Below, in pieces: positions 36,093-44,364 of a stretch of 48,090 nucleotides of DNA (its first letter is position 1; the number at the start of each line of letters is the position of its first letter). Location of the stretch: NCBI GenBank assembly GCA_002727195.1, contig PBWH01000014.1, forward strand, positions 69,143 to 117,232. Direction: 5' to 3'. This DNA comes from Gemmatimonadota bacterium. GTDB taxonomy: Bacteria; Latescibacterota; UBA2968. The position numbers were made by a program, and so were the translations under genes. Under the pieces are notes generated by a model that was not told where the DNA came from, did no database searches, and was given only the letters and a program-made list of their open reading frames with translations.

Positions 36093-38315
36093 ATGCCCCG
36101 AGATCTGACACCTTTGAAGTGGATCGGACTACTGATCGTCCTTTCCTGCTTCTGTTCGACCGTCCACACAGAGGAAACGGTCGATCTCGAAGGCCAAGTC
36201 GTTGATCATCTTACCGGTCAGTCGGTCGAGTATGTCGACGTTCGGCTGGCCGGTACGATGCGGGGCACGTCCACCGACGAGCACGGCCGCTTCAGTCTTT
36301 CGGTACAGCCTGGCCAGCAGATCCTTCAGTTTTCGAGGATCGGCTACCGGGTCGCGACGCGAACCGTTCACGCCTCGAGCTACACCCGAACGGCTCTGCG
36401 GGTCGAGCTGGTGGCGCAGGCCTTGATGATGAAGGGGATCGATGTGTTCTCCCAGACCACCGGGACCCGGTTCGAGCAGCTCCACGAATCTGCCGGGACA
36501 CTCAGCGGCGAGGACCTCGAGCGAAACTACAGCCTGACGCTAGCGGAAACAATCAAGAACGAAGTGGGGGTCGGGATCCGGAGTATGGGCCCGGCCCCCG
36601 CTCGTCCCGTAATCCGAGGCCTGAGCGGAGATCGAGTCCAGATCACACAGGACGGGATCCAGGCGAGAGATCTCTCATCCACGTCCCCTGATCACGCGGT
36701 GACGCTCGAGATGTACAATCTGGAGCGAATCGAGATCATCCGTGGCCCCAAGACGCTGCTCCATAGCTCTTCGGCCGCTGGAGGCGTCATCAACGTCGTC
36801 AAGAACAGGATTCTCGACAGCCGACCAGCACAGGTCTTCGGGAGCCTGGGACTTCGGGGAACATCAGTGGACCGTGGCGCTCTGAGTGCGGCCTCGATGA
36901 TCGCCCCGGTCGGACCGCTCGGCCTGTTCGGTGAAGCAACTTACCGGACCACGAGCGACCAGGCCACCCCGAGCGGCAAGCTGGACAACACGGAGGTCAA
37001 CACCAGAACCTTCGCGGTAGGCCTTTCTCGCGCTGGAGATCGAGGATACGTCGGGGCCTCCTACGACCAGTTCGACACTGAGTATGGCATCCCCGGTGGC
37101 TTTATCGGAGGCCACCCGAATGGAGCGGATATCGACATCGTCCGACGCGTGCTCGACGCAAAGGCGTCCTATCGGTTCGAAGACTCCAAACTGAACCGAC
37201 TCGACGCGTCCTTTGTGCGCACGTTCTACCACCACTTCGAGTTCGAATCCAACGGAAACATCGGAGCCGAATTCCTCTTCTATGACCATATCGGTGATGT
37301 GAAGCTCCACCTAGGGTCTGACGATGACCGTTCGAGGACCATCCTCAGCGCCGGGCTTTCCCACCACGACCTCAAGCTGGGCGCCTTCGTCTTTACTCCA
37401 CCAACGACGCGACTGTCCGGAACACTCAGTGCCTACCACGAAATGTCGCGAGACCGCTTCGAACTCCAGGTGGCGGGACGATACACCTACGCCGCGCTGG
37501 ACCCCAGGGATGCGGCGCGGGCGCGGGTGTACTCTGACGACCTCGACCGCACCTTCCACGCTTGGTCCGCTGCGATCAGCCCGCTCATCTCCCTGTCGGA
37601 TCAGCTTGTTGGTGGGTTTTCCATCAGCCAATCCGAGCGAATTCCGACGATAGAGGAGCTCTACAACGAGGGACCTCATCTGGCAGCGTATACCTTCGAG
37701 ATCGGTGACGCCACGCTCGATGCGGAGCGGGGTATCGGACTCGAGGCCTTCCTCCACTTCCGCAAGCCGGATTTTGACCTCCTGGCAACGGGGTTCTGGA
37801 ACGAGTATGGGAATTACCTGACCGCTCGCAACACAGGCGAGATCAACTTCGCCCAACTCCTCCCGATCTACGCGATCGATGGCGTCGAAGCCAGGTTCCT
37901 GGGCCTGGAGAGTCGTCTGGGCATTCGATCGGGTGAGCGTGTTCTCGCCGAAGTGGGCGTCAGTTACGTCCGCGGAGAGAACCGCGACGATGACCTCCCC
38001 CTGCCCGAAATCCCACCGCTTAAGACGACCGGTTTGGTCGAATACCGCCACCCCTGGCTGACAATCGGGGCAAGAGCCGAGATCGCCGGTCGACAGGGTC
38101 GCGTGGACACGAACGAGACACCGACCGACGACTATGCCGTGTTCGGCCTGTATGCGCAGAAGGATTTCGACACCGCCCACCTGCATCATACCCTGACCCT
38201 CACACTGGACAACCTCGCGGACACGGAATACCGCAACCATCTGTCCCGCATCCGGTCTGTGATGCCGGAAGCGGGTCGCAGCCTCCGTCTCAACTACCGG
38301 ATCAACTACTTCTAG
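36093..38315 (+). CDS. ZnuD-like TonB-dependent zinc receptor
   Basis: Outer-membrane beta-barrel receptor, 740 aa. After a signal peptide comes a carboxypeptidase-regulatory-like domain (EGQVVDHLTGQSVEYVDV), then the plug (VIRGLSGDRVQITQDG, RIEIIRGPKTLLHSS) and the barrel. Family marks of ZnuD are strong: RIPTIEELYNEGPHLAAYTF, FEIGD, and the end NLADTEYRNHLSRIRSV ending in aromatic YF. ZnuD receptors import zinc or haem-independent zinc complexes under zinc shortage. GGAAAG precedes ATG 36093; GTG 36090 is an alternative. It closes the zinc island and gives its outer-membrane step. Confidence 0.9.
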   Translation: MPRDLTPLKWIGLLIVLSCFCSTVHTEETVDLEGQVVDHLTGQSVEYVDVRLAGTMRGTSTDEHGRFSLSVQPGQQILQFSRIGYRVATRTVHASSYTRTALRVELVAQALMMKGIDVFSQTTGTRFEQLHESAGTLSGEDLERNYSLTLAETIKNEVGVGIRSMGPAPARPVIRGLSGDRVQITQDGIQARDLSSTSPDHAVTLEMYNLERIEIIRGPKTLLHSSSAAGGVINVVKNRILDSRPAQVFGSLGLRGTSVDRGALSAASMIAPVGPLGLFGEATYRTTSDQATPSGKLDNTEVNTRTFAVGLSRAGDRGYVGASYDQFDTEYGIPGGFIGGHPNGADIDIVRRVLDAKASYRFEDSKLNRLDASFVRTFYHHFEFESNGNIGAEFLFYDHIGDVKLHLGSDDDRSRTILSAGLSHHDLKLGAFVFTPPTTRLSGTLSAYHEMSRDRFELQVAGRYTYAALDPRDAARARVYSDDLDRTFHAWSAAISPLISLSDQLVGGFSISQSERIPTIEELYNEGPHLAAYTFEIGDATLDAERGIGLEAFLHFRKPDFDLLATGFWNEYGNYLTARNTGEINFAQLLPIYAIDGVEARFLGLESRLGIRSGERVLAEVGVSYVRGENRDDDLPLPEIPPLKTTGLVEYRHPWLTIGARAEIAGRQGRVDTNETPTDDYAVFGLYAQKDFDTAHLHHTLTLTLDNLADTEYRNHLSRIRSVMPEAGRSLRLNYRINYF

Positions 38316-38479
38316 GCTCATCCGGGGCCCAAACGCGCCGAGTACCCGCGGTCCATCCTCACCTGCCTGACCAGACCTTCGTTCCGCTGGACCTATCCTA
38401 CCAGCCTGCGTTACTTGGTAACAGTCGATTGAGCGTTCGGTCGGCTGCATCTGGATACTCGCACGATAGGAGGCAGACG
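38316..38479. other. Spacer between the zinc island and the propeller gene
   Basis: About 160 bp with no gene, no T-tract terminator and no clear promoter that I can support. Confidence 0.4.
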
Positions 38480-39709
38480 ATGAAGGTCAGACCTGACCTG
38501 GTGCCCGGACCAGAATCCGAGCATCTCGAGGTCATCCAGTTGACAGAAGAGGCCCTGCCCTCGTCCCACGTCTATATGGAGGCGCAGATCTTCACCCCAG
38601 ACTCCGAGTGCCTTGTCGTCCACCGGTCCGCGCACCCACACGGATCCGACCCGAAGGACCCGGAACATCAGTTCCTCGTCTGTAACCTGGAAGACAACTG
38701 CAACCTGAACCCGATCACGACTGAATTGGGCACGACAGGTCCCTCGATCTCCCCAGACGGCGAACATCTCTACTACTTCATCGACGAGACAGAAGTGACC
38801 GGGGGGCGTCTGATCCTTAAACGAGTACGGCTGGATGGAACGGATCGCGAAACCCTCTACGTCCTCGACCACGCGATTCCGGACACGAGCTTCCGACTGA
38901 GTCGACCCTATCCCCTGTCGACCATCTCCTCCGACGGCAAACGAATCGCCATCTCAGGCTTCCTCGGCGACGGGACTGCAGAAGGCATCGACTGGGGCCT
39001 CCTCGTGTTCAAGATCAACGAGCCCTCGGTTCAACTCGTCTTCCACGGCACGTCCTGGTGCAACATCCACCCGCAGTACTCGCGACAGACAGACCCGGAC
39101 GCCTCGCACGACATCCTGATCCAGGAGAATCACGGCAACACCGTGAGCGCCGGAGGAAAACTCGAAACGCTCGTGAGCGGGAGAGGCGCGGACATCCACG
39201 TCATCCGGGACGACGGTAGTGGCTTCCGCAACCTTCCGTGGGGACGAGACGGGAACGAGCACTGTCAGGGACACCAGTGTTGGATCGGGCGAACGGACGT
39301 TGCAATCACGAGCACCAATACCCGTGAGCCGGCTGAACAGCAACTAATCTCCGGACGCGCATCGCCCCACACAAACCACGACGGGATCGATACACCGGAC
39401 AGTTGGCGAAACGACCTATCACGATCCTTCGACGGCCCGAATTTCTGGCATTTCGCAACGGATATCGACGGGAACAGGCTGATCACCGACGCCGGACCAC
39501 GGGACGGCGGAGGCGCCGTATGGCTTTTCGATCTGCCCGAGGATGAGGAGGGTGCCCTCAAGAACGCACGGTTGGTCGCCAACCCGAAATCGTCGTGGCA
39601 GAAGGAGACGCACATCCACCCATTTCTGTCGCCGGATGGGAGGTCGGGGTTCTTCAACTCGGATGAGAGTGGGGTACTGCAGGCGTATATGGTGAGGGGC
39701 TGGTCCTGA
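38480..39709 (+). CDS. Oligogalacturonate-lyase-like beta-propeller (TolB/PD40 repeats)
   Basis: A 409-aa protein made of WD40-like PD40 blades (ISPDGEHLYYF, ISSDGKRIAISG, LSPDGRSGFFNSDE). Conserved His/Gln sites fall in SHDILIQENHG, EHCQGHQCWIG, FWHFATDIDG and ETHIHPFLSPDG, the layout of PL22 oligogalacturonate lyases. No signal peptide is seen, so it is probably cytoplasmic, which suits an enzyme for imported oligosaccharides. ATG 38480 follows AGGAGG (38468-38473) with ideal spacing; a longer open frame to 38429 is not needed. PL22 membership is likely but not certain. Confidence 0.7.
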   Translation: MKVRPDLVPGPESEHLEVIQLTEEALPSSHVYMEAQIFTPDSECLVVHRSAHPHGSDPKDPEHQFLVCNLEDNCNLNPITTELGTTGPSISPDGEHLYYFIDETEVTGGRLILKRVRLDGTDRETLYVLDHAIPDTSFRLSRPYPLSTISSDGKRIAISGFLGDGTAEGIDWGLLVFKINEPSVQLVFHGTSWCNIHPQYSRQTDPDASHDILIQENHGNTVSAGGKLETLVSGRGADIHVIRDDGSGFRNLPWGRDGNEHCQGHQCWIGRTDVAITSTNTREPAEQQLISGRASPHTNHDGIDTPDSWRNDLSRSFDGPNFWHFATDIDGNRLITDAGPRDGGGAVWLFDLPEDEEGALKNARLVANPKSSWQKETHIHPFLSPDGRSGFFNSDESGVLQAYMVRGWS

Positions 39710-39730
39710 TAGGACTCAAGGAACTTTACT

Positions 39731-39821
39731 TTGCTCTGTTCACCGCGCAGAGCGCGGCGACCAGAGCAAGTCGAACGCACAGCCTGGGCAGGAGCACAGG
39801 GATGGGAGCGGGCTCCTGCCC
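39731..39821. repeat. Two consecutive hairpins before the GMC gene
   Basis: The 18-base arms 39731-39748 and 39752-39769 pair with two mismatches around AGA. Then GGGCAGGAGC (39786-39795) and GCTCCTGCCC (39812-39821) form a perfect 10-bp stem. Neither has a T-tract on the plus strand. Confidence 0.6.
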
Positions 39822-39838
39822 GCCCGTCACGGAAAGCA

Positions 39839-41395
39839 GTGAACCCTCGTCGCCGCATTTCACACGGTGACGACCATCCGGTTAGCAATCAGAGAAGGAC
39901 TCACATCAACGCTACATACGACACCGTCATCATCGGCGCCGGTTCTGCCGGCTGCGTGCTCGCATCCCGTCTCACGGAAGACGAAAGCCGATCCGTTCTC
40001 CTCATCGAAGGGGGCCCAGACTTCGCATCCGTCGAGAGCCTGCCGGACGAAGTCCGTCTCGGATACAGCACCCCTTCCGGGATGGTCGCCCGGAGCTACG
40101 ACTGGGGCTACGAGGCCAGGACAGGTGTGTCTCGTGAGCCGATCATCCGCGGCAAGCTCGTCGGCGGGTCGAGCGCCGTAAATGCCCAGATCTACCTGTG
40201 GGGACTCCCCTACGACTTCGACCGGTGGGTCGCACTCGGTAACGACACCTGGAGCTGGAATGCCGTCGAGCCGTATTTCAGGAAGGTCGAGACAGACCAG
40301 GACTACGCTGACGGTCACGGTCAGGACGGTCCGATTCCTGTTTGCCGATACCGCAAAGCAGACTGGCTCCCGGTGCAGGCGGCCTTCCACCAATCCTGTC
40401 TGGACAGGGGATTCGCTGACTGTCCCGACCTGAACAAGCCTTATGCGACCGGCATCGGCCCCTACCCGATGAACAACCCGGACGGCATCCGGGTCAGCAC
40501 GGCGATTGGATACCTAAACCCGGTGCGCTCTCGGCCAAATCTCACGATCTTCTCGAACACCGAGGTCGAGCGAATCCTCCTCGATGCCAATCGAGCCACC
40601 GGTCTGACGCTGAGCAGGGATGGTGAGATGACAGAGGTCAGGGCCGACAACATCATCGTTGCCGCTGGCGCAATCGGGTCGCCGCTCCTCCTCCAGCGTT
40701 CAGGTGTCGGCGACCCGGATCACCTGAACAAAGTCGGTGTCGATCTGTCGATCGCCCTTCCTGGCGTCGGACAGAATCTGCGTGACCACCCGGCTGTACC
40801 GATGTACTGGGAAGCTGAAACCACGGGTCCGCTCAACGTCCACTGGCACCAGGTCGGCCTGCGATACACGGCCCAGGGATCGTCCGACACAGACGATATG
40901 ATTGTCTACGTCGCGCACGTTCGTGACGAGCCGCGACTGCTGATGCGACCGACGGTCAACCTGGCCAGAAGCAACGGTCACCTTGCCATCACGTCGCCCG
41001 ATCCCGCAGCCAAACCGGAGATCGACTACCGAATGTTCGACGATCCATACGACCGTGAGCGAATGCGGGAAGCTATCCGGCTGTGTCGCCGGCTCGTCGA
41101 GCATCCGGCGTTTGAACCGCACGTCACTCGGCCGATGCAGCCCGATCACCGCGATATCGAAGACGATCAACGCCTGGACGCGTGGATCTTGGCGCACGCC
41201 ACGACAGGACACCACGTCAGCGGCACGTGCAAGATGGGTCCCGCATCAGATCCCCACGCTGTCGTGGATCAGAACGGTGCCGTCCACGGTGTCGAGGGTC
41301 TGCGCGTGATCGACGCCTCCATCTTTCCCGACTGCGTGCGAGCCAACATCCACGCCACGGTATTGATGATGGCCGAACGACTGAGTGACCAGTGA
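39839..41395 (+). CDS. GMC-family FAD oxidoreductase (choline dehydrogenase-like)
   Basis: FAD-dependent alcohol/sugar oxidoreductase, about 518 aa. The FAD motif GAGSAGCVLASRL lies near the N-terminus and the GGSSAVN block follows. The C-terminal active-site region reads HHVSGTCKMG and later RANIHATVLMMAERL, as in the GMC C-domain. The start is uncertain: the body begins NATYDTVIIG right after ATC 39905, which has GAAGGA six bases upstream as if it were an ATG. The nearest ordinary start is GTG 39839 with GGAAAG before it, adding 22 residues. The substrate is unknown; the neighbouring propeller suggests a sugar. Confidence 0.88.
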   Translation: MNPRRRISHGDDHPVSNQRRTHINATYDTVIIGAGSAGCVLASRLTEDESRSVLLIEGGPDFASVESLPDEVRLGYSTPSGMVARSYDWGYEARTGVSREPIIRGKLVGGSSAVNAQIYLWGLPYDFDRWVALGNDTWSWNAVEPYFRKVETDQDYADGHGQDGPIPVCRYRKADWLPVQAAFHQSCLDRGFADCPDLNKPYATGIGPYPMNNPDGIRVSTAIGYLNPVRSRPNLTIFSNTEVERILLDANRATGLTLSRDGEMTEVRADNIIVAAGAIGSPLLLQRSGVGDPDHLNKVGVDLSIALPGVGQNLRDHPAVPMYWEAETTGPLNVHWHQVGLRYTAQGSSDTDDMIVYVAHVRDEPRLLMRPTVNLARSNGHLAITSPDPAAKPEIDYRMFDDPYDRERMREAIRLCRRLVEHPAFEPHVTRPMQPDHRDIEDDQRLDAWILAHATTGHHVSGTCKMGPASDPHAVVDQNGAVHGVEGLRVIDASIFPDCVRANIHATVLMMAERLSDQ

Positions 41396-41884
41396 TGGTC
41401 ATCGTCGGATCGGGGATATGCCAATTTTCCCCGCACGGGAAAATTGAGTTGGCGAAGACCCTATCGCGACTTCCCCCTGCGTCCCTCAAGGTTGAACACG
41501 TGCTCAACTTTGGCCTGCCGACCCAACCATCGGAGATGGGACCGGTGGACGGTGCAGTAATCTGGAATCCTCTCCCGCCAGCGGGAGAGGACAGCTCGCA
41601 ATAGCGATCAGGTGACGGCTTAGGATCGCCGCTCAAGCCCAGACTGCGCTCGCACCTCGGCAACTCATCCCTGTGGGCTACACCAGGCCAGATCCGTTCC
41701 GAACTCAAACTTCCCTACGCGGGGAATTCCGTTTCGCTCCCCCCGGTCGGGCCGCTCGCGTATCGGTTTGCCTCCGCATACCGGATTGAGATGCGCCTGA
41801 AATTGACACCGATACGGCAACGGTCTATATTCAGCCCGTCAGGACGCTCTGTCCTGCTGCTCTTTCAGATAGAAGCTAATCGAT
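41396..41884. other. Palindrome-rich region without a gene
   Basis: About 490 bp between the GMC gene and the cobalamin riboswitch. It has three inverted repeats: CAATTTTCCC/GGGAAAATTG (41422-41446), a loopless 24-base near-palindrome centred on CACGTG (41488-41511) and CCTCTCCCGC-CA-GCGGGAGAGG (41569-41590). A frame open at 41392-41604 is not credible as a protein. The promoter for the B12 operon should lie in its last part. Confidence 0.6.
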
Positions 41885-42060
41885 GCTTCAGGTGCCTGGC
41901 TGGACGCCGTTCAGCCAGGGCTTAATAGGGAAGACGGTGCAAATCCGTCGCGGGCCCGCCGCTGTAACCGGGTTGTCGCGCACACGATGCCACTGGCTCA
42001 CTCAAGAGCTGGGAAGGCGTGCACGGCGCATACCGGAAGCCAGAAGATCTGCCTGAATGC
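41885..42060 (+). ncRNA. Cobalamin (AdoCbl) riboswitch
   Basis: The conserved elements appear in order: GGTGCC near the 5' end, TTAATAGGGAAGACGGTG, AAATCCG, GCGGGCCCGCCGCTGTAA, GCCACTG, GGGAAGGC, and the closing ACCGGAAGCCAGAAGATCTG. P1 can form from TTCAGG (41887-41892) and CCTGAA (42052-42057). It precedes a btuB-like gene with a terminator between, so B12 should switch the operon off. The class is AdoCbl-type by its long form. Confidence 0.96.
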
Positions 42061-42125
42061 TGATGACATCCTTCCTCGCGGATCGGGAAGTGGACGTCCG
42101 CCAGGCCTATATACACCGGCAGACG

Positions 42126-42156
42126 AACCCGACTTCGCGTGGAGTCGGGTTTTTTC
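42126..42156 (+). terminator. Riboswitch-linked intrinsic terminator
   Basis: AACCCGACT (42126-42134) and AGTCGGGTT (42143-42151) form a perfect 9-bp stem followed by TTTTTCG. It stands 66 bp after the riboswitch and just before the btuB-like start, so it is the expression platform. Confidence 0.92.
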
Positions 42157-42164
42157 GTTTACAG

Positions 42165-44345
42165 GTGCCGGTGCCGCAACTCGTCTACATCCTGACGATC
42201 CTCATCATCGGATCGTCCCCTACCAAAGCCGAACCGCTATCGGGTCGCGTCGTTGACGCCGAAACGGGAACCGGGCTGTCTGACGTCCTGATCAGGACCT
42301 TGGGAGGCTCATCTCTTTCGGACAGTTCCGGTATATTCGGCCTGCCGAATCGTGCGGAGAGCGTTCGCCTCTCTCGCGTCGGCTACCGCGACCTCCTGCT
42401 GCACCCTCCTTACCCAAACGCCTTGATCGTAAGGCTTGTACCGAATCCGATCCCGCTCTCACCGGTCGATGTTACAGCCCCGACCCCACCGAGCGAGCCG
42501 CTTCCCGAGCCCGCATTTACAACCGTGATCGAACGCTCTGCCTTCGATCAGCAGACCACGACGCTGCCGGAGGTCCTCGATCGTTCTGCTGGTATCCAGG
42601 TTCAGTCTCTCGGCGGCGTCGGCACCGTCAGCACCGTCAGCGTTCGAGGCGCATCGTCCGACCAGATCGAAGTCTACCTCGACGACATCCTCCTCAACGC
42701 CGCGATTGGCGGTGGCGTCAACCTCGCGAACCTCCCCCTGTCGAACGTCAGACGAATCGAGATCAACCGGGGCAGCGGCCAGACGGGGAACGGTGTTGGG
42801 GGCACGGTCCACATACGGACGCGGAAGCAGGATTCGGGAAAGACGGAGGCTTCAGCATCCTGGGGCTCCTTCGACACCCGCAGCATCAATCTCTTCACCT
42901 CACAGTCTGCAGGACGCGCGCGCTATCTCGTTGTCGCCGACTATGCCTCGAGCGACAACGATTTCGGTTTTCTCGACGACAACGGCACTGAATACAACGC
43001 GAACGACGACCGTTTCGCTGACCGGCAAAACAACGACGTCAGAAACGCGAACTTCCTCGGCAAGGTAGTCTTCAACGCGGACACCCCTTTCGTCCTTTCA
43101 GCCAGCCAGTCGCTGCACGCCAAACGTCAGGGCATCCCAGGCATCAGCAACAACCAGTCGACAGCCGCACATCTTCGCTCGATCCGATCGTCGACACAGA
43201 TCACCGCGGAGCATAGATCACTCGGGCAGACCGGACACACAAAGCACACGCTCTACTTCAGTCACACGGGTGAGACCTTCCGCGACACCCTCGGAGAAGT
43301 GGGCGTCGGCCGACAGGACAACACCTACCGTACACGGGTCGCCGGACTGCGTTCAAGGTCGGGTCTGGTTTTTGCGAACCAACACGTTCTGCTGCTTCAG
43401 TCGGATATCAGACGAGAGACCTACGACCCGACGGCAAACATCCAGCTAATTACCCCGCTGTTCGCGTCGCGTCGATGGACTTGGCAGGCCCGGCCTCGGC
43501 TTGAACTGTCATTCCTGGACAGTCAAATCCACTGGTCGATCGCGCTCGACCTCCGACGCATCCTCAGCAGTTTCGAGGGACGAAACCCGTTCGCCTTCTC
43601 GCCACAGGCTCCTGAATCGAAGTCGAGCCGAAATCTCTACGGCTGGCACACGGGCCTCAGGATTCGCATGTCGGACGGTTTGAGTTTCAAGGCAAACGCG
43701 GCGCGATCGGAGCGTGCACCCTCTTTCCACGAACTGTTCGGAGACCGTGGAGGCGTCTTAGGAAACACCTCGCTGGACCCGGAACGCGGGCATACGTGGG
43801 ATGCGGGTATCCTGCTCGGTCACAGGGACGTCGCCTTCGAGGCCGTCTACTTTTACCAGCGCTATGACGGCCTGATCCAGTTCGCGCAGACCTCTCAGGC
43901 CACATCACGACCGGTGAACGTGGGCAAGGCCAGAGCATTCGGCGTCGAAACGAGCGCATCGCTCGGGGTATCGGATCAACTCCTTCTGTCCGCGAACTAC
44001 ACCTTCCTCCATACCGAAGACCGGTCGGCCATCCCCCATCTCCAGGGGAACTCGCTCCCCGGTAGACCCCGTCACAAAGCCTCCGTCCGACCCGAAGCTC
44101 GCTTCGGGCGGATGACGGCCACATACGTCTATGCCTTCGAGGACGGGAATGTCCTCGACCAGGCCAACCGCAGACACCTGCCCTCCCGTCACCTGCACAA
44201 TATCTCCCTCAGGGTACGGGTCGGATTAAACACCAGGGTCGGCATCGATGCCACCAACCTGAGCAACGCTCGTGTCTTCGATCTGTGGGGATATCCCCTT
44301 CCAGGTCGCGCATTCGGCGTCAGCTTGACTCAACAGTGGGAATAG
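42165..44345 (+). CDS. btuB: BtuB-like TonB-dependent cobalamin receptor
   Basis: Outer-membrane receptor, 726 aa, with signal peptide (IIGSSPTKAEP at its end), a carboxypeptidase-regulatory-like domain (SGRVVDAETGTGLSDVLI), a plug (VSTVSVRGASSDQIEVYLDD, RIEINRGSGQ) and a barrel ending TQQW-E. The cobalamin riboswitch upstream and the adenosyltransferase, BtuF and BtuC genes downstream give it a B12 role. The start is GTG 42165 or 42171, close behind the terminator; the longer open frame from 42057 runs through the riboswitch and is not used. No strong Shine-Dalgarno is visible. Confidence 0.88.
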   Translation: MPVPQLVYILTILIIGSSPTKAEPLSGRVVDAETGTGLSDVLIRTLGGSSLSDSSGIFGLPNRAESVRLSRVGYRDLLLHPPYPNALIVRLVPNPIPLSPVDVTAPTPPSEPLPEPAFTTVIERSAFDQQTTTLPEVLDRSAGIQVQSLGGVGTVSTVSVRGASSDQIEVYLDDILLNAAIGGGVNLANLPLSNVRRIEINRGSGQTGNGVGGTVHIRTRKQDSGKTEASASWGSFDTRSINLFTSQSAGRARYLVVADYASSDNDFGFLDDNGTEYNANDDRFADRQNNDVRNANFLGKVVFNADTPFVLSASQSLHAKRQGIPGISNNQSTAAHLRSIRSSTQITAEHRSLGQTGHTKHTLYFSHTGETFRDTLGEVGVGRQDNTYRTRVAGLRSRSGLVFANQHVLLLQSDIRRETYDPTANIQLITPLFASRRWTWQARPRLELSFLDSQIHWSIALDLRRILSSFEGRNPFAFSPQAPESKSSRNLYGWHTGLRIRMSDGLSFKANAARSERAPSFHELFGDRGGVLGNTSLDPERGHTWDAGILLGHRDVAFEAVYFYQRYDGLIQFAQTSQATSRPVNVGKARAFGVETSASLGVSDQLLLSANYTFLHTEDRSAIPHLQGNSLPGRPRHKASVRPEARFGRMTATYVYAFEDGNVLDQANRRHLPSRHLHNISLRVRVGLNTRVGIDATNLSNARVFDLWGYPLPGRAFGVSLTQQWE

Positions 44346-44364
44346 CACCACAGAAGGAGAGAAA

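Noticed and set aside
37311..38450. Minus-strand open frame opposite the ZnuD-like receptor
   Set aside because: The receptor frame has plug and barrel motifs through this part; the antisense frame has none.
41392..41604. 70-codon open frame after the GMC gene
   Set aside because: It spans two hairpins and has no recognisable features or ribosome-binding site.
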